A DNA stretch of 64,000 nt from Streptomyces sp. ISL-10. Lineage in GTDB: Bacteria; Actinomycetota; Actinomycetes; Streptomycetales; Streptomycetaceae. The DNA lies in the NCBI RefSeq assembly GCF_018614575.1, contig NZ_JAGGOJ010000011.1, positions 682,001 through 746,000 of the forward strand, written 5' to 3'. The first letter of the stretch is position 1; every line of letters starts with the position of its first letter. The position numbers and the translations under genes are program-made. The notes beneath the pieces are model-generated. The model was not told the origin of the DNA. It made no database searches and saw only the letters and a program-made list of their open reading frames with translations. Positions 49,042 to 57,699 of the stretch are shown piece after piece.

Positions 49042-50457
49042 TCATTCCCGGCACGCCTCGGCGAACCGGGCGGCGACCTCGGGCCGCGATGCCCAGTGCG
49101 TGTGCAGATAGCTGGCATGCACGCCCTGTTGCACAAAGCCCTCGACCCGGCGCTCCGGACGGACCATGCCCCACGCGGGCGTCGGCCCGGCCCCGGGCTC
49201 CAGCACCGTGCGGTGGAACTCGTGGCCGCGCAGGCGCGTGCCGGCCGCGGCCAGGGGGCTGTCTCCCACGGCGACGGCCTCCCGGTAGCCGAGGGTGAGC
49301 CGGCCCGTCATGCGCGCATCCGCGTCCAGCACCCCGCACATCGGCTTTCCGTCCAGGGAACGGGCGAGGTACAGCAGCCCGGCGCACTCGGCCGCGACCG
49401 GCGCACCGGACCGCGCCAGCTCGGCGACGGCCTTGCGCAGTGGTTCGTTCGCCGAGAGCTCGGGCGCGTACACCTCGGGAAAGCCGCCGCCGATGACGAG
49501 ACCGCGGGTGCCGTCGGGCAGTTGTTCGTCCCGGAGCGGGTCGAAGGTGACGACCTCCGCCCCGGCGGCCCTCAGCAGCTCGACATGCTCGGCATACGAG
49601 AACGTGAACGCGGCGCCCCCTGCCACCGCCACGACCGGTGTCGGGCGGTCGTTCGGCGGGACTGCGGGCACCCCCCGGGCGGAGCTCCGGGGGAGGGTGG
49701 GCACATCCCGACCACCGGCGGTCGGCGGCCCCACGACCGCCGGGTCCCATGCCTCCGCGTGCAGGGCAGGAGCGCTCCGGGCGAGGGCCAGCAACGCGTC
49801 CAGGTCGCACCCGGCCCGCACCCGCTCCGCCATCGCGGCGACCGCGTCAAGAGCCTCTGTCTGCCGCTCGGCGACCGGCACCAGCCCCAGATGCCGCGAC
49901 GGCGTCGCCATGACGTCCGCACGCCGCAGAACGCCCATCACCGGCACGCCCGACTCCTCCAGCGCCTCGCGCAGCAGACGCTCGTGCCGGTCGGTGGCGA
50001 CCTTGTTCAGGATCACCCCGCCGATTCGCACTCCGGGATCCCACGACGCGAAACCGTGCACCAGCGCCGCCACCGACCTCGACTGCGAGGACGCGTCCAC
50101 CACCAGCACCACCGGCGCCCGCAGCAGCTTCGCGACCTGTGCCGTCGAGGCCAGTTCGCCCTGGCCCGCGGCGCCGTCGTACAGACCCATCACGCCCTCG
50201 ACCAGCGCCAGTTCGCAGCCGCGCGCGCCATGTGCGAAGAGCGGCGCGATCAGCTCCGTACCGCACAGGTACGCGTCGAGATTACGCCCCGGGCGTCCGG
50301 TGGCCAGTGCGTGGTAGCCGGGGTCGATGTAGTCGGGACCGACCTTGTGCGGTGAGACCGCGAGGCCACGGCCGGCGAACGCGGCCATCAGCCCCGTCGC
50401 CACCGTGGTCTTGCCCGCGCCGGAGGACGGCGCGGCGATGACGAGACGTGCTACCAC
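49042..50457 (-). CDS. cobB: Cobyrinate a,c-diamide synthase (CobB/CbiA)
   Basis: 471 residues from GTG 50457, overlapping cobO by 7 bases. It amidates the a and c carboxylates of (hydrogeno)byrinic acid using glutamine and ATP. The N-terminal dethiobiotin-synthetase-like domain has VIAAPSSGAGKTTVATGLMAAF and LVEGVMGLYDGAAG. The C-terminal class I amidotransferase has AECAGLLYLARSL with the nucleophile Cys, FSYAEHVELLRAAG, and the late His in ASYLHTHWAS. An Ala/Pro linker joins them. Confidence 0.95.
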   Translation of the reverse strand: MVARLVIAAPSSGAGKTTVATGLMAAFAGRGLAVSPHKVGPDYIDPGYHALATGRPGRNLDAYLCGTELIAPLFAHGARGCELALVEGVMGLYDGAAGQGELASTAQVAKLLRAPVVLVVDASSQSRSVAALVHGFASWDPGVRIGGVILNKVATDRHERLLREALEESGVPVMGVLRRADVMATPSRHLGLVPVAERQTEALDAVAAMAERVRAGCDLDALLALARSAPALHAEAWDPAVVGPPTAGGRDVPTLPRSSARGVPAVPPNDRPTPVVAVAGGAAFTFSYAEHVELLRAAGAEVVTFDPLRDEQLPDGTRGLVIGGGFPEVYAPELSANEPLRKAVAELARSGAPVAAECAGLLYLARSLDGKPMCGVLDADARMTGRLTLGYREAVAVGDSPLAAAGTRLRGHEFHRTVLEPGAGPTPAWGMVRPERRVEGFVQQGVHASYLHTHWASRPEVAARFAEACRE

Positions 50458-51059
50458 TCGATGCCCCGCTGGCCCTTCTGGCCGACGTCCATGGGGTGCT
50501 TGACCTTCGACATGTCGGTCACCAGGTCGGCGAAGTCGATCAGTTTCTGCGGGGCGTTGCGACCGGTGATCACCACATGCTGGGTGCCGGGCCGCGTGCG
50601 CAGCACCTCGACGACCTCGTCGGTGTCGATCCATCCCCAGTGCATCGGATAGGCGAACTCGTCGAGCACGTAGAGCTTGTACGTCTCGGCGGCCAGGTCC
50701 CGCTTGACCTGCTCCCAGCCCTCGCGCGCCTTGTCCTCGTTCGACAGCTCGCCCTCGGCCGTGGGGCGCTGGATCCACGACCAGCCCTCGCCCATCTTGT
50801 GCCAGGCGACCGTGCCGCCCTCGCCGCTCGCGCCGAGCACCCTGAGCGCGTTCTCCTCGCCGACCTTCCATTTGGCCGACTTCACGAACTGGAAGACCCC
50901 GACCGGCCACCCCTGGTTCCAGGCCCGCAGCGCGAGCCCGAACGCGGCGGTCGACTTGCCCTTGCCGATGCCGGTGTGCACGAACACGAGCGGACGGTTG
51001 CGGCGCTGGCGGGTGGTGAGTCCGTCGTCCGGTACGACGGACGGCTGTCCCTGCGGCAT
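50451..51059 (-). CDS. cobO: Cob(I)alamin adenosyltransferase CobO
   Basis: 202 residues from ATG 51059 (a TTG codon just before is not needed). It adds the adenosyl group to the corrin cobalt. The CobA/CobO P-loop FVHTGIGKGKSTAAFGLALRAWNQG is intact, with QFVKSAKWKVGEENAL, YVLDEFAYPMHWGWID and VVITGRNAPQKLIDFADLVTDM. Its ATG shares a base with the chelatase stop (TGATG), and its stop lies inside the cobB start region, so the three genes are tightly coupled. Confidence 0.96.
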   Translation of the reverse strand: MPQGQPSVVPDDGLTTRQRRNRPLVFVHTGIGKGKSTAAFGLALRAWNQGWPVGVFQFVKSAKWKVGEENALRVLGASGEGGTVAWHKMGEGWSWIQRPTAEGELSNEDKAREGWEQVKRDLAAETYKLYVLDEFAYPMHWGWIDTDEVVEVLRTRPGTQHVVITGRNAPQKLIDFADLVTDMSKVKHPMDVGQKGQRGIEW

Positions 51060-53110
51060 CAAGCGGCCCTTCTGCTGTTTGCGGATACGGTGCGAACGTC
51101 CTTGACGAGACCGGCGATCGAGTCGGCGCGCAGCTCGTCGAGCGTGACGGCGGCGCCGCCGAGTTCGCCGGCGAGGGTGCCGGCCAGACCGAGCCGTACA
51201 TAGCCGGACTCGCAGTCCACGACGACCGATGCCGTCCCCTCGGCGGCGTGCAGCCGCGCAGCCCGCATGGCGAGCGCGAACGCGTCACCCGCACCCCGTG
51301 CCGTGGCGCGGCCGTCCGTCACCACGACGAGCAGCGGGCGGCGCGAGGGGTCCCGCAGGCGCTCGACGCGCAGCACCTCCCGCGCCTTCAGCAGGCCCGC
51401 CGCCAGGGGCGTACGGCCGCCCGTGGGAAGCGACTCCAGCCGGGCCGCGGCCGCGTCCACCGACGACGTCGGCGGCAGCACCAGCTCCGCGTCCTTCCCG
51501 CGGAACGTGATCAGCCCGACCTTGTCACGCCGCTGGTAGGCGTCCAGCAGCAGCGACAGGACCGCGCCCTTGACCGCGCTCATCCGCTGCCGTGCCGCCA
51601 TGGATCCCGAGGCGTCCACCGCGAACAGCACGAGGTTGCCCTCGCGCCCCTCGCGGGTCGCCTGCCGCAGATCGTCCCGGCGCAGCACCAGCCCGGGGCC
51701 GCTGCGCCCACGGGCCCGCTGGTGGGGCGCCGCGGCCTGCACGGTGGCCGCCAGGTGCAGTTTGCCGAGCGCGCCCCGCGGCCGCCGGGCACCCGTCGTC
51801 CGCCCGTGCTCGGTACGCGCCCGGGACCTGCGGCCCGAGGCGCCCTCGCCGAGACCGGGCACGCTCAGCACCTTCGCGCGGAACGGCTCCGAGGCCCGTA
51901 CGGGCTGCTGCTCACCGCTCCCGGCCCCGGGGGCCGGCGTGGGTTGCGGGGCCTCCTCGGAAGGCTCGGAGGGCTCGGCGGACTCGGGTGACGCGTCAGG
52001 GCCCTGGCCCTGCGGAGGCACCCCGCCCCCGCCGCCGGGCCCGCCGCCGTCAGGACCGTCGCCGTCGGGTCCGGGATCCGGGTCCGGGTCGGGCTCGTCC
52101 TCGCCGAATTCCTCCAGCGTCCGGTCGAGCTTGTCCTCGTCCAGGCCGGGGGCGTCGAAGGGATTGCGCCGCCTGCGGTGCGGCAGGGCGAGCAGCGCGG
52201 CCTGCCGTACGTCGTCGGCGGTGACCTCTCGCCGGCCGGCCCACGCGGCCAGCGCCGTCGCCGTACGCGCCATCACGATGTCCGCGCGCATGCCGTCCAC
52301 CTCGAAGGCCGCGCAGGTCGCCGCGATCTGACGCAGCACGCCGTCACCGAGGACCACGCCCGGCAGCAGCTCCCGTGCCGCCACGATCCGGTCCCGCAGC
52401 GCCGCCTCCTCGTCCGCCCAGCGCGCCGCGAAGCCCGCCGGGTCCTCGTCGTACGCCAGCCGGCGCCGTACGACCTCCACCCGCCGGTCGGGGTCCCGGG
52501 AGGCGGCGACCTCCACCGTCAGGCCGAAGCGGTCCAGCAACTGCGGCCGCAACTCGCCCTCTTCGGGGTTCATGGTCCCGACGAGCAGGAAGCGCGCGTC
52601 ATGCCGTACGGAGACGCCTTCGCGCTCCACGTAGGAGGCGCCCATGGCCGCGGCGTCCAGCAGCAGGTCGATCAGGTGATCGTGGAGCAGGTTGACCTCG
52701 TCGACGTACAGGATTCCGCGGTGCGCGTCCGCCAGAAGCCCGGGCTCGAAGGCCTTCACCCCGTCCGCGAGCGCCCGCTCGATGTCGAGCGCCCCGACGA
52801 GCCGGTCCTCGGAGGCGCCGACGGGCAGTTCGACCATGCGCGTGGGCCGGTGCTGCGCCGGGCTGTTGCTGTGCGGTCCGTCCGGGCACCGGGGATCGGG
52901 CGCGGCCGGATCGCAGGCGAAGCGGCACCCCGCCACCACCGGGACGGCCGGCAGCAGGTCGGCCAGCGCGCGTACCGCGGTGGACTTGGCCGTGCCCTTC
53001 TCGCCGCGGACCAGGACACCGCCCACCGCCGGGCTGACCGCGTTGAGCAGCAGCGCCAGCCGCAGGTCGTCCATGCCGACGACCGCGGTGAACGGATAAC
53101 GGGTGCTCAT
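51059..53110 (-). CDS. Magnesium-chelatase-like AAA+/vWA fusion (putative cobaltochelatase subunit)
   Basis: 683 residues from ATG 53110. The frame extends upstream into cobQ without sense. The AAA+ half (1-340) has Walker A GEKGTAKST, Walker B ILYVDEVNLLHDHLIDLLLDAA and the sensor GTMNPEEGELRPQLLDRFG. A Pro/Asp/Gly-rich linker (about 350-430) leads to a vWA half with MIDAS VDASGSM and a TDGRATARG loop. This ChlI-ChlD fusion is thought to drive CobN-type cobalt insertion. A CobN gene is not in the window. Confidence 0.93.
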   Translation of the reverse strand: MSTRYPFTAVVGMDDLRLALLLNAVSPAVGGVLVRGEKGTAKSTAVRALADLLPAVPVVAGCRFACDPAAPDPRCPDGPHSNSPAQHRPTRMVELPVGASEDRLVGALDIERALADGVKAFEPGLLADAHRGILYVDEVNLLHDHLIDLLLDAAAMGASYVEREGVSVRHDARFLLVGTMNPEEGELRPQLLDRFGLTVEVAASRDPDRRVEVVRRRLAYDEDPAGFAARWADEEAALRDRIVAARELLPGVVLGDGVLRQIAATCAAFEVDGMRADIVMARTATALAAWAGRREVTADDVRQAALLALPHRRRRNPFDAPGLDEDKLDRTLEEFGEDEPDPDPDPGPDGDGPDGGGPGGGGGVPPQGQGPDASPESAEPSEPSEEAPQPTPAPGAGSGEQQPVRASEPFRAKVLSVPGLGEGASGRRSRARTEHGRTTGARRPRGALGKLHLAATVQAAAPHQRARGRSGPGLVLRRDDLRQATREGREGNLVLFAVDASGSMAARQRMSAVKGAVLSLLLDAYQRRDKVGLITFRGKDAELVLPPTSSVDAAAARLESLPTGGRTPLAAGLLKAREVLRVERLRDPSRRPLLVVVTDGRATARGAGDAFALAMRAARLHAAEGTASVVVDCESGYVRLGLAGTLAGELGGAAVTLDELRADSIAGLVKDVRTVSANSRRAA

Positions 53111-53172
53111 GCTCACTCCTTGACGTGACGGGATGTCACCAGGGGACGGGACCGGTGGGGCCTGCGGGGCGC

Positions 53173-54681
53173 TCACGGTGCCCCCGGCGGGACGAACGGC
53201 AGCCCGTCCGGCGGGCCCTGCTCGATCAGCCGCAGCAGCGCGTCCGTGTCCGCGTGCTCCTCGATCAGATCGCCGAGCCGGTCCAGCTGCTCCTCGCGCA
53301 GCGCACCGAAGCTCGTGTCCGGCGCCGGTACGAAACGGCGGCCCGCCTGCGCGGCGATCCGGCGCAGGAACGCCCGGCGGAAGCCGTCGCTCTCCAGGGA
53401 GCCGTGCCAGTGCGTGCCCCACACCGACCCGACCCGGCAGCCGTCCAGGAACGCCTCGCCGCCGAGGACTTCGGCGACGCCGTGGTGGATCTCGTAGCCC
53501 TCCACCCGCTCGCCGAGCGCCTCGCCGACGGGGCGGGCAAGGGTCTTGTCGTGCGCGAACCGCACCCGTACCGGCAGCAGTCCGAGCGCGTCGACGGCAC
53601 CGGCCTTCGACTCGACCTCGTCCTCGATGCGCTCCGACAGGACCTGGAAACCGCCGCAGATGCCCAGCACCGGCCTGCCCTCCGCCGCCCGACGGACCAG
53701 AGCGTCCGCGAGCCCGCGCTCCCGCAGCCACGCCAGCGCCCGTACCGTGCCGCGCGTGCCCGGGACGACCACCAGGTCGGCGTCCGCCAGTTCTTCGGCA
53801 CGGTCCACGAAGCGCACCACGACACCCGGTTCGGCGGCCAGCGCGTCCACATCGGTGAAGTTCGACATCAGCGGCACCGCGCACACCGCGACCCGCAGCA
53901 CGTCCTCGCCGACCGGCGGAGCCACGACCGACTCCCTGACCGCCCCGCGCAGGGACACCCGCAGCCCGTCCTCCTCGTCGATGCCGAGCCCGTGCGCGTA
54001 CGGCAGGACGCCGAACGTCCGCCGCCCGGTGAGCCCGTGCAGCATGTCGAGCCCTGGCTCCAGCAGCGTCACGTCCCCGCGGAACTTGTTCACCAGGTAG
54101 CCGGCGACCAGCGCCTGGTCCTCGGGTGCGAGCAGCGCCGTCGTCCCGAAGAACTGCGCGAACACCCCGCCCCGGTCGATGTCCCCGACCACGAGCACCG
54201 GCAGCCGTGCGGCCCGCGCGATGCCCATGTTCACGATGTCCGTGCGCCGCAGATTGATCTCGGCCGGACTGCCCGCCCCCTCGCAGATCACCGCGTCATA
54301 CGTGCCCCGCAGCTCCTCCAGGCACGCCAGGACCGGCTCGAACAACTCCCGCTGCCTGCCGCCGTGATAGCCCCTCGCGCTGAGCTCGCCGACCGGCCGG
54401 CCCATCAGCACGACCTGACTGGAGCGGTCGCTGCCGGGCTTGAGCAGCACCGGGTTCATCAGCGCGGTCGGCTCCACGCGGGCCGCCTGCGCCTGCATCG
54501 CCTGTGCCCGTCCGATCTCGGCGCCCTCGCGCGTCACGAACGAGTTCAGCGACATGTTCTGCCCTTTGAACGGCGCGACCTTCACCCCGCGCCGCACCAG
54601 CCAGCGGCAGATCCCGGCGGTGACGACGCTCTTGCCCGCGTCCGACGTGGTGCCCGCGACCAGCAGTCCGCCACCGCTCAT
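53173..54681 (-). CDS. cobQ: Cobyric acid synthase CobQ
   Basis: 502 residues from ATG 54681. It amidates the b, d, e and g side chains to give cobyric acid. The P-loop is GGLLVAGTTSDAGKSVVTAGICRWL, followed by VAPFKGQNMSLNSFVTREGAEIGRAQAMQA and ICEGAGSPAEINLR. The class I amidotransferase half holds the nucleophile Cys in PVLGICGGFQVLS and late GYEIHHG with its His. It overlaps cobD by ATGA, and the chelatase gene starts 62 bases after its stop. Confidence 0.97.
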   Translation of the reverse strand: MSGGGLLVAGTTSDAGKSVVTAGICRWLVRRGVKVAPFKGQNMSLNSFVTREGAEIGRAQAMQAQAARVEPTALMNPVLLKPGSDRSSQVVLMGRPVGELSARGYHGGRQRELFEPVLACLEELRGTYDAVICEGAGSPAEINLRRTDIVNMGIARAARLPVLVVGDIDRGGVFAQFFGTTALLAPEDQALVAGYLVNKFRGDVTLLEPGLDMLHGLTGRRTFGVLPYAHGLGIDEEDGLRVSLRGAVRESVVAPPVGEDVLRVAVCAVPLMSNFTDVDALAAEPGVVVRFVDRAEELADADLVVVPGTRGTVRALAWLRERGLADALVRRAAEGRPVLGICGGFQVLSERIEDEVESKAGAVDALGLLPVRVRFAHDKTLARPVGEALGERVEGYEIHHGVAEVLGGEAFLDGCRVGSVWGTHWHGSLESDGFRRAFLRRIAAQAGRRFVPAPDTSFGALREEQLDRLGDLIEEHADTDALLRLIEQGPPDGLPFVPPGAP

Positions 54682-55628
54682 GTACGCCTCCCCCTCATGG
54701 CTCCGTAGGCGAGCCGCGCACCCGCGCACGCCACCAGCGTCAGCACTCCGATACGCCGCGACAGCCGCACGGCCCGGTCGATGTCGCCGAACTCCACCGC
54801 TCGGCCCTGCCCGCCCAGCACGGGCCGGTGCTCGACGCGGCCCCCGTACGACAGCGTCCCGCCCAGCCGGACGCCGAGCGCGCCCGCGAACGACGCCTCC
54901 ACCGGGCCCGCGTTGGGGCTCGGATGCTTCGCCGCGTCGGCGCGCCACACGCGGACCGCCCTGCGCGGATCCGGGCCCGCCACGGCGGCGAGCACCGCGG
55001 TGAGCCGTGCGCCGGGCCAGCCCACCACATCGTCGAGGCGCGCGGAGGCCCAGCCGTAGCGCCGGTGGCGCGGCGACTTGTGGCCGACCATCGCGTCCAG
55101 CGTGTTCACCGCCCGGAAGCCGACGAGCCCGGGAACACCCGCGACCGCGCCCCACACCAGCGCGCCGACGACGGCGTCCGAGGTGTTCTCGGCGACCGAC
55201 TCGACGACGGCACGGGCGATCTGCTGTTCGTCCAGGGCCTGCGGATCGCGCCCGCACAGATGGGGCAGCCGCGCGCGGGCCGCCTCGACGTCCCCCGCGG
55301 CCAGTGCCTCGCCGATGACGCGGGCCTCCCGGCCCAGCGTGGTGCCCCCGACCACGGCCCAGGTGGCGGCCGCGGTCAGGGCGACGGACGCGACGGGGGA
55401 GCGGCGCACGGCACGGGACGCCAGCGCGCCCAGGGCCGCGGCGCCGCCGGCGCACACGGCGGTGTGCAGAGCGCCCCAGCCCCGGTGGTCGCGCCACAGC
55501 AGGCGCTCCGCGGCGCCCGCGGCCCGCCCGAAGGCGGCGACGGGATGCCCGCGGCGGGGGTCGCCGACGAGCAGGTCACCGGCGAGGCCGACGGTGGCGC
55601 CGTACACGAATACACGGTCGGCACGCAT
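54678..55628 (-). CDS. cobD: Adenosylcobinamide-phosphate synthase CobD/CbiB
   Basis: 316 residues from ATG 55628. A membrane enzyme that joins aminopropanol (phosphate) to adenosylcobyric acid. Blocks are GLAGDLLVGDPRRGHPVAAFGRAAG, ARVIGEALAAGDVEAARARLPHLCGRDPQALDEQQIARAVVESVAENTSDAVVGAL and GFRAVNTLDAMVGHKSPRHRRYGWASARLDDVVGWPGARL. It heads the cob operon. A 17-codon ORF and a cobalamin riboswitch precede it on the same strand. Confidence 0.95.
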   Translation of the reverse strand: MRADRVFVYGATVGLAGDLLVGDPRRGHPVAAFGRAAGAAERLLWRDHRGWGALHTAVCAGGAAALGALASRAVRRSPVASVALTAAATWAVVGGTTLGREARVIGEALAAGDVEAARARLPHLCGRDPQALDEQQIARAVVESVAENTSDAVVGALVWGAVAGVPGLVGFRAVNTLDAMVGHKSPRHRRYGWASARLDDVVGWPGARLTAVLAAVAGPDPRRAVRVWRADAAKHPSPNAGPVEASFAGALGVRLGGTLSYGGRVEHRPVLGGQGRAVEFGDIDRAVRLSRRIGVLTLVACAGARLAYGAMRGRRT

Positions 55629-55632
55629 CGGG

Positions 55633-55686
55633 TCAGTGGTCCCGCAGGTGGTGTCCGGCGGACAGGGCTGAACGGCAGCCAGGCAT
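55633..55686 (-). CDS. Short leader ORF between riboswitch and cobD
   Basis: ATG 55686 to TGA 55633 encodes 17 residues ending GHHLRDH. GAGGA lies 7 bases before its ATG, a better site than the one before cobD. The stop is 4 bases before cobD, so cobD may depend on re-initiation. The B12 riboswitch could act on this ORF's ribosome site. Confidence 0.5.
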   Translation of the reverse strand: MPGCRSALSAGHHLRDH

Positions 55687-55726
55687 GGTGAGGTCCTCAC
55701 TCAGGGTCCGCGCCCTGGTTCGACGT

Positions 55727-55830
55727 GACCGGCGGTGAGAGTTCCTGGCTCCCCGGCGTGTGCGCCGGGTGACAGTGGCGGGACCGCGCCGGATTCGCAC
55801 CGGACTTCCTCTTCTGCCGCCGTATTTGGC
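55727..55830 (-). promoter_or_regulatory. Cobalamin riboswitch
   Basis: Read on the minus strand, the core is GGCAGAAGAGGAAGTCCGGTG, then GAATCCGGCGCGGTCCCGCCACTG, and the B12 box GCCAGGAACTCTCACC. P1 is closed by CGGCGG (55817-55823) with CCGCCG (55730-55735). This is the conserved B12-sensing aptamer; binding of adenosylcobalamin should turn the cob operon down. The stretch 55687-55726 between it and the leader ORF holds GTGAGGACCTCAC, a perfect dyad that includes the ribosome site. Confidence 0.95.
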
Positions 55831-55923
55831 CCCGGCAGTCCACCATGCCCGCGAACGCCCGTCAACTCACCCTTGACCTGCGGCGGGACAGTGTGCGAAG
55901 CCCCACATCCCGGATGCGCCGAA

Positions 55924-55960
55924 GCCGGGCCGGAGGCACGCGGGGTGCCTCCGGCCCGGC
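55924..55960 (-). terminator. Hairpin after the phosphate transporter unit
   Basis: GCCGGGCCGGAGGCAC (55924-55939) pairs perfectly with GTGCCTCCGGCCCGGC (55945-55960) around a 5-base loop. It ends the minus-strand pit unit (stop 56006) just before the cob riboswitch. Confidence 0.9.
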
Positions 55961-56005
55961 TCCGAGCGGGACGGCGTCGTCAGCGGACGACAGGAGTCAG
56001 CGGGG

Positions 56006-56227
56006 TCAGCTGACGATGAGATAGATCCCGTACGCCACGGCCGCGGCGCACAGGGCGAAGCAGGCGTAGGCGCCGGTGCGGACCATGGTGGCCGATCCGC
56101 CGTTCGCGCTCGCCGTCTCGTGCTTGGTCAGGCCCACGATGCCCAGGGTGAACAGGCCCACCAGGGCGACGGTGGCGATGAGGCTCACGCTGAACACGGA
56201 GCCGAGAGCTGCCCAGTCGATCTTCAT
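56006..56227 (-). CDS. Small membrane protein downstream of pitA
   Basis: 73 residues: MKIDWAALGSVFSVSLIATVALVGLFTLGIVGL forms one membrane segment, and TGAYACFALCAAAVAYGIYLIV a second. The loop between is hydrophilic (TKHETASANGGSATMVR). It lies 12 bases after the phosphate transporter gene. Such small proteins travel with Streptomyces PitH transporters and may be an accessory subunit. Confidence 0.82.
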   Translation of the reverse strand: MKIDWAALGSVFSVSLIATVALVGLFTLGIVGLTKHETASANGGSATMVRTGAYACFALCAAAVAYGIYLIVS

Positions 56228-56239
56228 GCTGATGATTCC

Positions 56240-57478
56240 TTACACCGTGGCCGGACGGACCGGCTCGGGCTCGGCCGGCGGGGCGGCCGGGGCCGGGATG
56301 GTGGTCTTGAGCTCGCCCGCGGGCGGCGGGGTGACGGCCGCGATGGCCGCGGTGACGACGCCCGCCGGCTCCCCGTCCGAGACGTCGTTGACGTTGGTGT
56401 GGTCGACGACCTGGCGGCGGGAGACGAACCAGATGGTGACGCAGGACGCGACCAGGAAGACGGCGACGGCCGCGACGCCCCAGGAACCCTGCTTGGTGAC
56501 GAACTCCGAGCCCGCCGCGACGAGACCCGCGGCCGGCAGGGTCAGACCCCAGGCGACGAACATCCTGGTCGCGGTGGACCAGCGGACCACACCGCCCTTG
56601 CGGCCGAGACCCGCGCCCATCACCGCGCCGGAGCACGAGTGCGTGGTCGACAGCGAGAAGCCGAGGTTGGAGGAGGCGAGGATGACGCTCGCCGCGCTGG
56701 TCTGGGCGGCGAAGCCCTGCTGCGGCTGCAGGTCGGTCAGGCCCTTGCCCATGGTGCGGATGATGCGCCAGCCGCCGAGGTAGGTGCCGAGGGCGATGGC
56801 GACACCGGCGGAGACGATGACCCACAGCGGAGGGTTGGAGCCCGGGGCGATGACGTTCCCGGCGACCAGGGCCAGGGTGATGATGCCCATCGTCTTCTGC
56901 GCGTCATTGGTGCCGTGCGCCAGCGAGACGAGGCCGGCGGAGCAGATCTGCCCGGCGCGGTAGCCCTTGGCCGTGGCCTTCGGGTCGGCGTTCTTGCCGA
57001 TCTTGTACGTCAGCCGGGAGGCGAGGAACGCCGCGACACCGGCCACGAGAGGCGCGGCGACCGCGGGGATCAGGACCTTGGTGACGACGACGCCGCCGTT
57101 GACCGCGTTGAAACCGGCGGAGGCGACGGTGGCGCCGATGAGGCCGCCCATCAGGGCGTGCGAGGAGCTGGACGGCAGACCGATGAGCCAGGTCAGCAGG
57201 TTCCAGAGGATGGCGCCGACGAGCGCCGCAAAGATGACTTCAGGGGAGATGCCTGATTCGTCGACGAGGCCACTGGAGATCGTCTTGGCGACCTCCACGG
57301 ACAGGAATGCACCGACGAGGTTCAGAACGGCGGACATGGCCACCGCGGTCTTGGGCTTCAGGGCGCCGGTCGAGATGGTCGTCGCCATCGCGTTGGCGGT
57401 GTCGTGGAAACCGTTCGTGAAATCGAACACGAGAGCTGTCACGATCACAATCGCGAGCAGCAGCGTGATGTGTTCCAT
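56240..57478 (-). CDS. pitA: Inorganic phosphate transporter, PiT family
   Basis: 412 residues. A low-affinity phosphate/proton symporter with two similar halves. The PiT signatures are FDFTNGFHDTANAMATTISTGALKP at residues about 19-43 and the repeat VSLAHGTNDAQKTMGIITLAL, plus GLPSSSSHALMGGLIGA and GFSLSTTHSCSGAVMGAGLG. About ten membrane segments are seen. The C-terminus is a Pro/Glu/Ala tail. A PHO box 48 bases upstream of ATG 57478 predicts PhoP control. Confidence 0.95.
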   Translation of the reverse strand: MEHITLLLAIVIVTALVFDFTNGFHDTANAMATTISTGALKPKTAVAMSAVLNLVGAFLSVEVAKTISSGLVDESGISPEVIFAALVGAILWNLLTWLIGLPSSSSHALMGGLIGATVASAGFNAVNGGVVVTKVLIPAVAAPLVAGVAAFLASRLTYKIGKNADPKATAKGYRAGQICSAGLVSLAHGTNDAQKTMGIITLALVAGNVIAPGSNPPLWVIVSAGVAIALGTYLGGWRIIRTMGKGLTDLQPQQGFAAQTSAASVILASSNLGFSLSTTHSCSGAVMGAGLGRKGGVVRWSTATRMFVAWGLTLPAAGLVAAGSEFVTKQGSWGVAAVAVFLVASCVTIWFVSRRQVVDHTNVNDVSDGEPAGVVTAAIAAVTPPPAGELKTTIPAPAAPPAEPEPVRPATV

Positions 57479-57525
57479 TTACCCAGGCAATCGTTTGACG
57501 TCATTGACTCGGCGACCGTAGGCAA

Positions 57526-57547
57526 CCTGGGTGAACGGAAGATGAAC
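57526..57547 (-). promoter_or_regulatory. PHO box (PhoP binding site) of pitA
   Basis: On the minus strand two adjacent 11-base units read GTTCATCTTCC and GTTCACCCAGG. They match the Streptomyces direct-repeat PHO unit GTTCACCC. A -10-like TACGGT (57520-57515) follows at the right distance, so PhoP may substitute for or block the -35 contact. Confidence 0.8.
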
Positions 57548-57699
57548 TGGGTCCGGCTCCATGGTGTCGTTAAGTAGGTAGCGGACGTTCCGTTTGTCCT
57601 TTCGGCACCCGTTGACAGCACCCGGCGTTCACTCGAACACACTCTGTCGCGTCCGCCGTCCCTGTCGGCCTCCGAGCCCTGACTGCCAGGATCGTCGCC

